NCBI RefSeq assembly: GCF_900128455.1
Contig: NZ_LT635783.1
Location: forward strand, 1,824,919 to 1,888,918
DNA from: Bacteroides mediterraneensis
GTDB taxonomy: Bacteria > Bacteroidota > Bacteroidia > Bacteroidales > Bacteroidaceae
Direction: 5' to 3'
Length of the DNA stretch: 64,000 nt
Below are positions 1 through 7,428 of this stretch, in pieces. The notes beneath the pieces were generated by a model. The model saw nothing but the letters and a program-made list of their open reading frames with translations, had not been told where the DNA came from and made no database searches. Both the position numbers and the translations under genes were made by a program. Within the stretch, counting starts at the first letter, position 1. Each line of letters opens with the position of its first letter.

Positions 1-566
1 TTGTCGATTTCATCGCGGATATACTGGATGTTGGGTACAGCCGACGAGTTGTCGAACTCCAGGGCGTTGGTGTTCAGGCAGAGAAACCTTACGTTGCCGG
101 CAGTGAAGGCAAAATCCTCCGAGCCGAAAATCTTGCGGTACACGTCGAGTCCCGTAGCCAGACAGTCGTGGTTGCCCAGCAGACAGACGTAAGGCACGTT
201 CAGTCCGTTGAGAATGTCGCGCTGCTTCTCGAACTCCAGCTTCAGGCCGAAGTCGGACAAGTCGCCCGTGTGGACCACGAAGTCCAGATCGCCCCGCCGG
301 TTCAGTGCCTCCACGGCATCCTCCGTCTCGTCGTACCAGCGCTGCGTGTCGCTGATTACGGCAAACCGTATCTCGTCTTTCCCCCAGGTAGCCTCCTCGA
401 TTTGTTCGATGTGGCGGCGGTTCACGTCCGTCTCCCCGTCAATGTCCAGGTCGTACGGATGATATTCAATCATGTCGCATCCTCCCAGCAGCAAGGCCCA
501 GAGGCAGCCGTATATCAGCCGGAAGTGCAGGCGGAAACGAGGGGAGAGTGTCGGATAAGTACGCAT
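1..566 (-). CDS. Metallophosphoesterase lipoprotein (C-terminus outside window)
   Basis: Reading the minus strand from the ATG at 566 gives an open frame that runs off the left edge, so about 188 residues are visible and the C-terminus is missing. The N-terminus is basic, then hydrophobic, and ends in a lipobox (LLLGGC, near residue 29), so a lipoprotein is expected. The next block carries calcineurin-like phosphoesterase metal motifs: ISDTQ (where the family usually has DxH), HTGDLSD (GDxxD) and LLGNHD. A -7 box match lies 22 bp upstream (588-595). The family hydrolyses phosphomono- or diesters with two metal ions; the substrate cannot be told. The Gln in place of the first-motif His is seen in some family members. 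The family call is solid; the function is open. Confidence 0.8.
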   Translation of the reverse strand, partial: MRTYPTLSPRFRLHFRLIYGCLWALLLGGCDMIEYHPYDLDIDGETDVNRRHIEQIEEATWGKDEIRFAVISDTQRWYDETEDAVEALNRRGDLDFVVHTGDLSDFGLKLEFEKQRDILNGLNVPYVCLLGNHDCLATGLDVYRKIFGSEDFAFTAGNVRFLCLNTNALEFDNSSAVPNIQYIRDEID

Positions 567-587
567 AAGCAATTCATTTTATATGTG

Positions 588-595
588 CAAAGGTA
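588..595 (-). promoter_or_regulatory. -7 box of the metallophosphoesterase gene
   Basis: The minus strand reads TACCTTTG, a full match to the Bacteroidetes -7 consensus TAnnTTTG, 22 bp upstream of the ATG at 566. No clear -33 element was assigned. Confidence 0.55.
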
Positions 596-749
596 AGCCA
601 CAAATGCGGTTTGTCCGTTTTTCAGAAAGTCGGATTTTCTGTCCTGAAAGTCGGTATTTCCCTTGTAAAGAACATTTTGCACACTTATCCGGCAGTTCGG
701 GGGAGGCTTTTCAGCCCCTCCCTGTGAAGTCTGGCGGGAGCCGTTCCGG

Positions 750-1199
750 TTACCACTTCACCGGCTCCTGCAGAATCTGTCCGTCGGTGGCATCCTGCGC
801 CGTGAACGCGTTCGCCTTGTACTGCACGCAAATCATCACCAGCGGTTCCGTACCATTGTTTCGCACCGAGCGCTTGCCTTCGGGAGCCACGCGCACCACG
901 CTTCCTTCCGCCACGGGGAATACCTTCCCGTCCACCTGAAATTCACCCTTTCCGCTCACGAAGATATACAGTTCCTCGTGCGTCTGGTGCGTGTGAAGGA
1001 AACCGGTTTCCTTTCCCGGGGCGAACGACTGGAACGAGATTTCCGCGCCCGTGGCCTGCAACGCCTGTCCCATGAACACCTTTCCCTGGATTTCCATCCC
1101 CGGAGCTACCGGCAATACATACTCGCTCAACTCGCTGAATGAACCTGTGGATACGGCGGAAAAATGTGCGCCTGCTGCAATTTGCTGAATCTGTTTCAT
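750..1199 (-). CDS. Small single-domain cupin protein
   Basis: A 149-residue protein with one cupin barrel. The first cupin motif is clear at about residues 68-90: HTHQTHEELYIFVSGKG gives two His and a Glu for metal binding. The second motif (AP-E-G, then N) has Ser where the third metal His usually sits, so metal binding may be weak or altered. No signal peptide is seen, so it should be cytosolic. Proteins of this kind range from sugar isomerases and dioxygenases to sensors; the sequence does not decide. The gene stands alone on the minus strand, and the 258 bp upstream separate it from the divergent flavodoxin gene. Confidence 0.75.
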   Translation of the reverse strand: MKQIQQIAAGAHFSAVSTGSFSELSEYVLPVAPGMEIQGKVFMGQALQATGAEISFQSFAPGKETGFLHTHQTHEELYIFVSGKGEFQVDGKVFPVAEGSVVRVAPEGKRSVRNNGTEPLVMICVQYKANAFTAQDATDGQILQEPVKW

Positions 1200-1457
1200 A
1201 GTGTAACTGTTTTAATGATTTCACCGGCAAAGTTGCCATCTTCTTTCCGCTCCTGCAAGAAGGCACCTCCCCGTAAGTAGGTTACCGCGAGGTTACCAAT
1301 GTTCACTACGAGCTGGTTACGTCCGGCAGATTTAGGCTTTTTTTGCAGAGGGTATCCTCCATCGTCTGCCGCCCCGAAAAAATCCCAATTTTTAGGTATT
1401 TCAAATCCGCGCCGGAAGCCGTTTCTTTGCCATGTCAAATCAAACATGTAGCATAAT

Positions 1458-1964
1458 ATGAAGAAAACAGGTATTTTTTATGGCTCCACCACCGGCACCA
1501 CTGAGTCGGTGGCCCGCCTGATAGCAGACAAGCTGGGCATTGCCCCGGCAGACGTACACGAAGTGACCAAGCTCGATACGGCTCTGGCCGAAAGTTACGA
1601 CGCCCTGATTCTGGGCACCTCCACCTGGGGCGAAGGCGAGTTGCAGGACGACTGGTACGACGGATTCAAGGTGCTGCAAGGCGCCCATCTCTCCGGCAAG
1701 ATAGTGGCTCTCTTCGGCTGTGGCGATTCCGAATCTTATTCCGACACCTTCTGCGACGCCATGGGTCTCCTCTATGAAGGCCTGAAAGACAGCGGCTGCA
1801 CCTTCGTGGGTGCCGTGGACGATAGCGATTACACCTATTCCGCCTCCGTGGCCGCAGCCGACGGAAAGTTCGTGGGACTGGCCCTCGACGACGTGAACGA
1901 AAGCGACCGGACCGACGACCGTGTGAGTGCATGGGCCGCACAGCTCCAAGCCGAACTGGCCTAA
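1458..1964 (+). CDS. fldA: Flavodoxin
   Basis: A 168-residue flavodoxin. The FMN phosphate loop is at the N-terminus (YGSTTGTTESVA, residues 9-20), followed by the isoalloxazine loops STWGEGELQDDWYDG (about 55-69) and GCGDSESYSDTFCDA (about 88-102). The length fits the long-chain class. It carries single electrons in the cytosol for radical-SAM activases or other anaerobic redox enzymes. The gene lies 38 bp upstream of a DUF2023 gene on the same strand, and a terminator follows the pair, so they form a two-gene unit. Flavodoxin in Bacteroidetes is often induced by iron limitation, but no Fur-like site was identified here. Confidence 0.95.
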   Translation: MKKTGIFYGSTTGTTESVARLIADKLGIAPADVHEVTKLDTALAESYDALILGTSTWGEGELQDDWYDGFKVLQGAHLSGKIVALFGCGDSESYSDTFCDAMGLLYEGLKDSGCTFVGAVDDSDYTYSASVAAADGKFVGLALDDVNESDRTDDRVSAWAAQLQAELA

Positions 1965-2002
1965 GGAAATTTCCCACAATCTCTCTTCTAAATCCGTAAC
2001 CT

Positions 2003-2362
2003 ATGATGACCCCTGATATTCATCCCGTGGAACTGAAAGTCTTTCTCAACCACATCTATGAGCTGAAGAAAGGCGTGCGACAGATGGTGCTGTACACCAC
2101 GAACAAACGCTACGAAGATTTTGCCGTGAAACGCCTGCGAAGCCAGCGCATCCAGTTTGTGATTCAGCCGGTGGACGACGAGCGCATCAATCTCTTTTTC
2201 GGCAAGGCAGAGTGCATCGACGCCATCCGCCTGATGGTGACACGCCCCCTGAACCGCCTCACACCCGAAGAGGATTTCATCTTGGGGGCCATGCTGGGTT
2301 ATGACATCTGTGCCCAGTGCAAGCGCTATTGCACCCGCAAGGCACGGAAAATGGGAGCCTGA
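2003..2362 (+). CDS. DUF2023 family protein next to flavodoxin
   Basis: A 119-residue protein that resembles the DUF2023 family, a small family of unknown function in Bacteroidetes. It has no signal peptide or membrane segment. The C-terminus holds three cysteines in a CAQCKRYC arrangement followed by a basic tail, which could bind metal or act in redox. ATG codons at 2003 and 2006 are both possible starts. It is co-directional with flavodoxin with only 38 bp between them, which suggests a role in electron transfer or flavodoxin handling; this is inference from context. The stop codon lies in the loop of the terminator hairpin at 2351-2373. Confidence 0.75.
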   Translation: MMTPDIHPVELKVFLNHIYELKKGVRQMVLYTTNKRYEDFAVKRLRSQRIQFVIQPVDDERINLFFGKAECIDAIRLMVTRPLNRLTPEEDFILGAMLGYDICAQCKRYCTRKARKMGA

Positions 2363-2373
2363 CCGGGCTCCCA
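2351..2373 (+). terminator. Terminator of the flavodoxin-DUF2023 unit
   Basis: A perfect 9-bp stem (ATGGGAGCC / GGCTCCCAT) with a 5-nt loop is followed by TCTTTCTT. The left arm is inside the last codons of the DUF2023 gene and the loop contains its stop codon. It also stands just before the end of the convergent gene at 2381. Confidence 0.7.
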
Positions 2374-2380
2374 TTCTTTC

Positions 2381-2788
2381 TTAATTTCCTCTGTACGTAG
2401 AATATCCGTAAGGCGAAAGCGTGATGGGCACGTGGTAGTGCTTGCCGTCCTTGATTTCGAACACCACCTCGATGAAGGGGTAGAACGACGGTTGCTGCAA
2501 CCGCTCGAAGTAGGGCGCCACGTGATACGTCAGGCGGTAGATACCCTTGTGGGCATCCGTTCCCTCCAGAAAATCCTTCACCCGTCCGTTCTCGTCCGTC
2601 AGTTTCTCTTCCAGCAATGCCCAGGTCTTGCCGTCGGGCTGAAGTTGCGAGAGACTGATTTTCACACCCGCCGCAGGCTGTCCCTGCTGGATGTCCAGAA
2701 TGTGGCTCGAAAGTTGGTACGTCTTTTCCTGTGCGAAGCCCACCAGGCTCCACACCAGCAGACAGAAAGTCCAGAATAGTTTCTTCAT
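2381..2788 (-). CDS. Exported hydroxyisourate hydrolase (transthyretin-like)
   Basis: A 135-residue protein. The ATG at 2788 gives a normal signal peptide (MKKLFWTFCLLVWSLVGFA, cut before QEK); an upstream in-frame start would spoil it. The mature part matches transthyretin-like 5-hydroxyisourate hydrolase: LSSHILDI with the first catalytic His, a central FYPF-EVVFEI segment, HYHVPITLSPYGYSTYRG and the C-terminal YRG signature. The last residue is Asn where the family usually ends YRGS. The enzyme hydrolyses 5-hydroxyisourate in urate breakdown; with a signal peptide it would act in the periplasm. No other urate-pathway gene is nearby, so the natural substrate is uncertain. Confidence 0.85.
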   Translation of the reverse strand: MKKLFWTFCLLVWSLVGFAQEKTYQLSSHILDIQQGQPAAGVKISLSQLQPDGKTWALLEEKLTDENGRVKDFLEGTDAHKGIYRLTYHVAPYFERLQQPSFYPFIEVVFEIKDGKHYHVPITLSPYGYSTYRGN

Positions 2789-2946
2789 GATTTTTTTCAG
2801 TAAAGGGGTTAAACAAGATTCAAACAAGATTGTAACGGTTACAAATATGGCGATTTTCCTTCTTTCCGCCAAGTTTCCCCTCTCGATGCTCTGCCGATTT
2901 TGAGGTTATTAACTAAACTCCTGCCGTGCGTGTGCCGTTTCGCTTG

Positions 2947-2954
2947 TATTTTTG
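2947..2954 (+). promoter_or_regulatory. -7 box of the DUF454-pabB-pabC operon
   Basis: TATTTTTG matches TAnnTTTG and ends only 4 bp before the ATG at 2959. If used, transcription would start at or inside the start codon, so the mRNA would be nearly leaderless. Confidence 0.5.
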
Positions 2955-2958
2955 CGCC

Positions 2959-3324
2959 ATGAAATACATCTACCTGCCCCTCGGATTCCTGTCGCTGGCC
3001 CTAGGCCTTGCCGGCATCTTTCTGCCCGTGCTGCCCACCACACCCTTTCTGCTGCTGTCGGCCGCCCTCTTTTTCCGCAGCTCGCCGAGAGCCTATCAGT
3101 GGCTGATGAACCACCGTCTGCTGGGTCCCTACATCCGCGATTTCCGGGAGTCGCGTGCCATCCCCCTGCGTGCCAAGGTGATTGCCCTGAGCCTGCTGTG
3201 GCTCACCTCCCTGCACTGCATCTTCCTGGTGTTCGATGCCCTCTGGCTCAAGGCGATGATGCTCGCTGTGGCCGTGGGAGTGACCCTTTATCTCTGTTCC
3301 TTCAAAACCAAACGAAATGACTGA
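2959..3324 (+). CDS. DUF454 (YbaN-like) small membrane protein
   Basis: A 121-residue protein of the DUF454/YbaN type. It has the family hallmark of an N-terminal hydrophobic hairpin with GIFLPVLPTTPFLLLSA (about residues 17-34), then a soluble middle (SSPRAYQWLMNHRLLGPYI) and two further hydrophobic stretches near the C-terminus. It should sit in the inner membrane. Function is unknown for the family. The ATG at 2959 is chosen because the hydrophobic start fits and the -7 box is just upstream; an earlier frame start at 2926 lies across the promoter. Its end overlaps the pabB start by 8 bp, so the two are translationally coupled. Confidence 0.8.
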   Translation: MKYIYLPLGFLSLALGLAGIFLPVLPTTPFLLLSAALFFRSSPRAYQWLMNHRLLGPYIRDFRESRAIPLRAKVIALSLLWLTSLHCIFLVFDALWLKAMMLAVAVGVTLYLCSFKTKRND

Positions 3325-4321
3325 TACCCTTTCTTTCTGCGGACGCGAGGAAGCCGCCGCTCGCATGAACCGCTTCGGAGGCGAAGGCCGTCCGTTCTTT
3401 TTCCTGATAGACTACGCCGGCGAGCAATGCTTGGTGGAAGAACCCCACCGCCTGCCGCCCTCGGAACTGCTGTTCGCCTTTCCGGGCGCCACGAACGTGC
3501 CGGAGGAGGACCGCCGCACCCCGTATCCCGCCACCTTCCGCTGGGACTCCCGCCCGATGTCGTTTGCAGCCTACTGCCGCGGGTTCGACCTCGTACACCG
3601 TCACCTGCATGGCGGCAACTCCTTCCTGGTGAACTACACCTGCGCCACCCCCGTCGACACCGACCTCACCCTGCGGCAGGTGTTCGACCACGCCCGCGCC
3701 CCCTACAAGCTCTGGCTGCACCGCCGCTTCGTGGTCTTCTCGCCCGAAACCTTCGTGCGGATAGTCGACGGCTTCATCTATTCCCATCCCATGAAGGGCA
3801 CGATGGATGCCACGCTGCCCGCCGCCCGCGAACGCCTGCTGTCCGACCCGAAGGAAGCCGCCGAGCACGCCACCGTCATCGACCTCATCCGCAACGACCT
3901 GAGCCGCTTCGCCACCGAAGTGACCGTGACCCGCTACCGCTACCTCGACGAGCTGCACACCCATCGCGGACCCCTGCTCCAGATGAGCTCCGAAATCCGC
4001 GGCCGCCTGCCCGAAGACTATCCCTCACGGCTGGGCGACCTCTTCTTCAGCCTCCTACCCGCAGGGTCCATCACCGGCGCCCCGAAGCCCCGCACCGTGC
4101 AGATTATCCGCGAAGCCGAGACCCACGACCGCGGTTTCTACACCGGCGTGACCGGCTACTTCGACGGACGCCACCTGGACAGCGCCGTGCTCATCCGCTT
4201 CCTGGAACAGCAGTCCGACGGCACGAAGCAGTTCAAGAGCGGGGGAGGCATCACCTTCCGCAGCGAAGCCCGAAACGAATACGAAGAAATGAAACAGAAA
4301 GTCTATGTGCCTCTTTATTGA
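3317..4321 (+). CDS. pabB: Aminodeoxychorismate synthase component I
   Basis: A 334-residue chorismate-utilising enzyme. The C-terminal catalytic domain is complete: HPMKGTMDAT (about 155-164), the DLIRNDLSR signature, SSEIRGRLPEDY, LLPAGSITGAPKPRT and GFYTGVTGYFDG, ending with KSGGGITFRSEARNEYEE. It is shorter than E. coli PabB because the N-terminal portion is reduced. PabB adds ammonia to chorismate to make 4-amino-4-deoxychorismate for folate. The direct overlap with pabC downstream (17 bp) supports PabB over anthranilate or isochorismate synthase. No glutaminase subunit (PabA) gene is next to it. Confidence 0.92.
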   Translation: MTDTLSFCGREEAAARMNRFGGEGRPFFFLIDYAGEQCLVEEPHRLPPSELLFAFPGATNVPEEDRRTPYPATFRWDSRPMSFAAYCRGFDLVHRHLHGGNSFLVNYTCATPVDTDLTLRQVFDHARAPYKLWLHRRFVVFSPETFVRIVDGFIYSHPMKGTMDATLPAARERLLSDPKEAAEHATVIDLIRNDLSRFATEVTVTRYRYLDELHTHRGPLLQMSSEIRGRLPEDYPSRLGDLFFSLLPAGSITGAPKPRTVQIIREAETHDRGFYTGVTGYFDGRHLDSAVLIRFLEQQSDGTKQFKSGGGITFRSEARNEYEEMKQKVYVPLY

Positions 4322-4895
4322 AACCCTCCGCATTGAAGACGGCAAGGTGTGGCATGCCCCGCTGCACGACCGCCGCCTGAACGACACCCGCCGTGCCTTC
4401 TTCGGCCCCGTGCCCGACCTCCACGTGACGGATTTCCTCCGTCCGGAAGCCTACACGGAACGCACCCGCTGCCGCCTGACCTACGCCCGCGACGTGGTCC
4501 GCGTGGAATACTTTCCCTACCGCGTCCGCCCCGTACACCGTCTGCAACTCGTGGTGCGCGACGACCTCGACTACCGCTACAAACGGGCCGACCGCCGCGT
4601 GCTCGATGAAGCCTTCGCCCTCCGCGGCCAGGCCGACGACGTGCTCATCGTCCGCCACGGACTCCTCACCGACACCTCCATCGCCAACATCGCCCTCTGG
4701 GACGGATGCGAGTGGCACACCCCCGCGCATCCCCTGCTGGAAGGAACCCAGCGCCGCCACCTCCTCGACACCGGACAGATAAAAGAAACGGACATCCCGG
4801 CCGCCTCCCTCGGAAGCTACCGGCACATCCGTCTGTTCAACGCCCTGATTCCCTTCGGCGAGGTGGAACTCCCCGTGAGCCAGGTGCTGTATTGA
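4305..4895 (+). CDS. pabC: Aminodeoxychorismate lyase (class IV PLP fold)
   Basis: A 196-residue class IV aminotransferase-fold protein. It starts inside the end of pabB. Recognisable parts are IETLRIEDGKVWH at the N-terminus, the PLP lysine in DYRYKRADR (near residue 90), and the phosphate-binding stretch HGLLTDTSIANIALWDG (about 118-134), followed by HPLLEGTQRR. PabC releases pyruvate from aminodeoxychorismate to give 4-aminobenzoate. The length is short for the family, which is common for Bacteroidetes versions. Both pab genes use very GC-rich codons compared with the islands later in the window. The gene converges with the kinase gene 11 bp away. Confidence 0.88.
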   Translation: MCLFIETLRIEDGKVWHAPLHDRRLNDTRRAFFGPVPDLHVTDFLRPEAYTERTRCRLTYARDVVRVEYFPYRVRPVHRLQLVVRDDLDYRYKRADRRVLDEAFALRGQADDVLIVRHGLLTDTSIANIALWDGCEWHTPAHPLLEGTQRRHLLDTGQIKETDIPAASLGSYRHIRLFNALIPFGEVELPVSQVLY

Positions 4896-4906
4896 TATCC
4901 TTCGCG

Positions 4907-5911
4907 TCACTCCACCAGCTCGTAGCTGCTGATTTGAATCGGCATGTCGAGGTTGTGGAGCACCTTCTCCAGCATAATCCCCTCCAGGTTGTCGTATTCA
5001 TAGCCGAACGTAGCCCGGATGCCCTGCAAGATGAACTGCGTGGCCCGGTCGAGCGCAATCGGCAGACTGTCGCCCTGCATCAGCGAGCCCGTAATGACAC
5101 TCGTGAACGTGTCGCCCGTGCCCGGATAGTGCGCCGGCAGATACGGGCAAGTCACCTTCCAGTAACGGTCGCCGAAGCGGTTGTACGCATAGACCGACGT
5201 CGAGCGCGGGTCACCGCTCACCGGCACGCTCGTGGCAATCACGATGGCCGGTCCCTGGTCCGACAGCGTCTTCAGCGCCTGCTTCAGTTCCGCATCCGTC
5301 AGCTCCTCCCGGAACGGCATGTCCAGCAAGTAGTACAATTCCGTCAGGTTTGGTGTGATGACATCCGCCAGCCGGATCAGCTTCCGCATCTCCGTCACCA
5401 TCTCCTCGGTGATGCCCTTGTAGAGATGCCCGTTGTCGCCCAGTACCGGGTCGACCACCACCATGTCGTTCTCGCCGCGGAACTTCTGGATGAACTCCTC
5501 CACAATCTGCGCCTGTTGCGGCGAGCCCAGGTAGCCCGTGTAGAACGTGTCGAAGTGCACGTTCATCTTCTCCCAGTGCGCGATGATGTGCTTCATCTCC
5601 TCCGTCAGGTCGAGGAAGGAGTAGGAAGGGTACTGCGTGTGCGTGGACAGCACCGCCGTGGGCAGCGGACACACCTGAAATCCCATGGACGAGAGTACCG
5701 GGATGACCGCCATCAGCGATACGTGGCCCACCCCCGACAGGTCGTGTACGGCGGCCACCTTCTTCACCTGATTTTTCAGGAAACCTCCCGTCCGTTGAGG
5801 CGTTTCCGTCGGTGCCGTCGGCTTTTTCTTCTTGTACTTCCGTTCCTTTTCCCAGGCCGCTTTCCGTGCCTGATACGCTTCATATTGTCGTTCAATGTAA
5901 TTGTCTGCCAT
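4907..5911 (-). CDS. Pyridoxal/pyridoxamine kinase family protein
   Basis: A 334-residue PfkB-like kinase of the pyridoxal/pyridoxamine type. Core motifs are VHDLSGVGHVSL (about 55-66), the substrate-lid region TAVLSTHTQYPSY, VDPVLGDNGHLY (about 154-165), the TPNLTELYYLL stretch and the catalytic GTGDTF (near 270). It would phosphorylate vitamin B6 at the 5'-hydroxyl using ATP. Unusual is an N-terminal extension of about 45 residues rich in Lys, Glu and Tyr before the kinase core, with a KYKKKKPT cluster. The start at 5911 is kept because no nearer in-frame ATG precedes the core cleanly. No full -7 box match was found upstream. Confidence 0.85.
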   Translation of the reverse strand: MADNYIERQYEAYQARKAAWEKERKYKKKKPTAPTETPQRTGGFLKNQVKKVAAVHDLSGVGHVSLMAVIPVLSSMGFQVCPLPTAVLSTHTQYPSYSFLDLTEEMKHIIAHWEKMNVHFDTFYTGYLGSPQQAQIVEEFIQKFRGENDMVVVDPVLGDNGHLYKGITEEMVTEMRKLIRLADVITPNLTELYYLLDMPFREELTDAELKQALKTLSDQGPAIVIATSVPVSGDPRSTSVYAYNRFGDRYWKVTCPYLPAHYPGTGDTFTSVITGSLMQGDSLPIALDRATQFILQGIRATFGYEYDNLEGIMLEKVLHNLDMPIQISSYELVE

Positions 5912-6262
5912 AGTTTTGTGAATTTACAATTACAAAGGACGCTACTTTTTATGGAACGAGCAAACTTTTTCGTGCATTTTGTAGGATGGGGAGAGGAAAA
6001 ACGAAGGCTTGCTCCGGGGGGAATCCGGGGCCTTGTAGCGGATTTCTGGGTTGATTCCGATTAGTGTAGTTTGGTTTCTTTTTGCTGCTTGTGTCGGGAT
6101 TTAGGTGGCTTTCTGATTTTGTTTTTGTGGGGATTTCCTAGGGAATTTAGAGAGGAAACCCCTTTCAGAAGGCTTCTGGAGGGGGTAGCTGGGGTGCGAA
6201 ATGGAGAGGTTTGGGGGAATCTGGCGGCAGGTCCTTCTTGTTTTAAGGGATTTTGGGGCGGA
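5912..6262. other. Intergenic region, no gene seen
   Basis: About 350 bp upstream of the kinase gene. Short open frames exist on both strands but show no family features or sensible starts. The right edge is the palindrome array beginning at 6263. Confidence 0.6.
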
Positions 6263-6366
6263 AAACGGGCTTGCGTTTTAGGTGAAACGCCTTTGCGTTT
6301 GGAAGCAAACTCTTCGGCGTTTGGAGTGAAACGCACTTGCGTTTGGGGGAAAACGTACTTGCGTTT
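6263..6366. repeat. Five-unit palindrome array, 22-bp period (copy 1)
   Basis: Five 16-bp units start at 6263, 6285, 6307, 6329 and 6351, exactly 22 bp apart, each near AAACGCACTTGCGTTT. The arms AAACGCA and TGCGTTT are inverted repeats around CT. Unit 3 is the variant AAACTCTTCGGCGTTT. The 6-bp spacers are not conserved. The same design recurs at 17786-17889 and 60886-60989. A minus-strand open frame through the array has the same peptide pattern at all three sites, but that follows from the 22-bp period (66 bp equals 22 codons) and is not taken as a gene. Confidence 0.9.
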
Positions 6367-6812
6367 TGGGGTGTATGGGTTTTGAGAGGGGGGGTGCGGA
6401 TGTTGGGTGGATTTGGATGGCTGTTTGGGTGGGGGTGTTTTCTAGTTGGTGGAGTTTGATGGATTGTTTTGGATTGTCTTTTTGAGGGGTTTGCTTTGGA
6501 CTTTTGTGAGCGGTGGTGCTGGAATTGCTTTTTTGCTTGCTTTTAGTGTGGGTGTTTGTGTGATTGTATTGCTTTTTGAATTTTGATAAGCGGTTCTGCT
6601 TGCGGATTTTGAGCGGATGGGCGGCGGGGCGAGAAAAGAAAGTGGTTTTGGAGAGGGAGTGGGGGATGGTGACATTTTGGTAGGAGTGACATCCTGGTGG
6701 ATGGTGGGAAAAATATAACGAAGATTTTCTATGGAAGTATCTCTGAGTGCATTAAAAATCCTCATCAGCATGCTTTCTGATATGCAGATGAGGATTGAAT
6801 TTTTTATTTGAA
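6367..6812. other. Intergenic region with G/T-rich strand, no gene seen
   Basis: About 450 bp. The + strand is strongly enriched in G and T between roughly 6370 and 6720. A 109-codon minus-strand frame through it is low-complexity (Ser, Pro, Lys, Thr) and is judged a composition effect. Confidence 0.5.
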
Positions 6813-7130
6813 TCAGTTATCCTTGTTGATAATCCGGCCAAGGAATGTATCCGTATATGTGTGATTGATGTTTAGGCGAATAGGATGATAGTCGGGTAGA
6901 CTTTCTAAAAATTCCAGTTCGAAGACTAGTCTTGGAGCTTTGTCGTTGCTTTCAGGGTGGATTTCTAATTCTATAATATCAGTTGGCGGTATTTGTCAGA
7001 AGTGCTTTACTACATGTTTAAAACGTGGAGGAGTGTTTCCACTTTATGCTATAGTCATGATGCTTAAGGGCTTTTCAAGTGTATCAGGACAAGATGTTGC
7101 ACTTTCAGAAAAAGCTTTTTACACAAATCA
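6813..7130 (-). pseudogene. Decayed gene remnant of unknown family
   Basis: On the minus strand one frame reads as coding-like peptide from about 7130 to a stop at 6813-6815. It includes DTLEKPLSIMTIA, then a stop, then SGNTPPRFKHVVKHF, then a TGA, then QIPPTDIIELEIHPESND and later LVFELEFLESLPDY. The two in-frame stops break an otherwise continuous frame, and no start codon context is present. The TGA after HVVKHF could be a mutated Trp codon. No family was recognised. It could also be chance, since the length is modest; the amino-acid pattern is the only support. Confidence 0.3.
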
Positions 7131-7170
7131 ATGCTAATTATAGTATGTTGATATCTTTAATAAGCATCTG

Positions 7171-7178
7171 TACATTTG
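7171..7178 (+). promoter_or_regulatory. -7 box upstream of the XRE regulator
   Basis: TACATTTG matches TAnnTTTG, 41 bp upstream of the chosen ATG at 7219. The hexamer sits in the near-palindrome TACATTTGTA, which could be autoregulatory, but that is only a guess. Confidence 0.45.
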
Positions 7179-7218
7179 TAAATAAATAGGGTATAAATTA
7201 AAAGTGAATGAAGGAGCA

Positions 7219-7428
7219 ATGGACAAAGAGCCTATTTTACTTTTATTTGGACATAATGTGCAAAAATATCGAAAAGAATTAGGGCTATCTCAAGAAAGAC
7301 TTGCAGAGCTAGCTGGTGTACATCGCACTTATATAGGAATGGTTGAACGTGCTGAAAAGAATATCACACTTTGTAACATTGAGAAGATTGCTAAAGCACT
7401 TAATGTTGAAATCAAAGATCTGTTTTAA
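7219..7428 (+). CDS. Small XRE-type HTH regulator, likely restriction-modification controller
   Basis: A 69-residue protein that is essentially one XRE helix-turn-helix: NVQKYRKELGLSQERLAELAG as helices 1-2, then VHRTYIGMVERAEKN as the recognition helix, ending NIEKIAKALNVEIKDLF. Size and layout match controller (C) proteins of type II restriction-modification systems. The ATG at 7219 is preferred over a GTG at 7204 because the fold begins right after it. It is on the opposite strand from the DpnII-type operon and about 3.4 kb from that operon's promoter. A 24-codon open frame (7430-7504) follows with its ATG overlapping the region of the stop; nothing else supports it. Base composition is AT-rich like the island. 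Confidence 0.75.
   Translation: MDKEPILLLFGHNVQKYRKELGLSQERLAELAGVHRTYIGMVERAEKNITLCNIEKIAKALNVEIKDLF

Noticed and set aside
1196-1447. 83-codon minus-strand frame between the flavodoxin and cupin genes, whose stop overlaps the cupin start
   Set aside because: The overlap is suggestive, but the peptide has no family features and the frame starts inside the flavodoxin upstream region; I treat it as chance.
4706-6064. Very long plus-strand frame opposite the vitamin B6 kinase gene
   Set aside because: It is the antisense of a clear kinase with intact motifs, and is Arg/His-rich as GC-rich antisense frames are.
6061-6336. Minus-strand small frames through the palindrome arrays (also at 17626-17859 and 60756-60959) with similar peptides starting MRF
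   Set aside because: The similarity follows from the DNA repeat itself: 66 bp is three units and 22 codons. No conserved start context or downstream homology.
6442-6771. 109-codon Ser/Pro/Lys-rich frame
   Set aside because: Low complexity on a strand with strong G/T skew; no motif.
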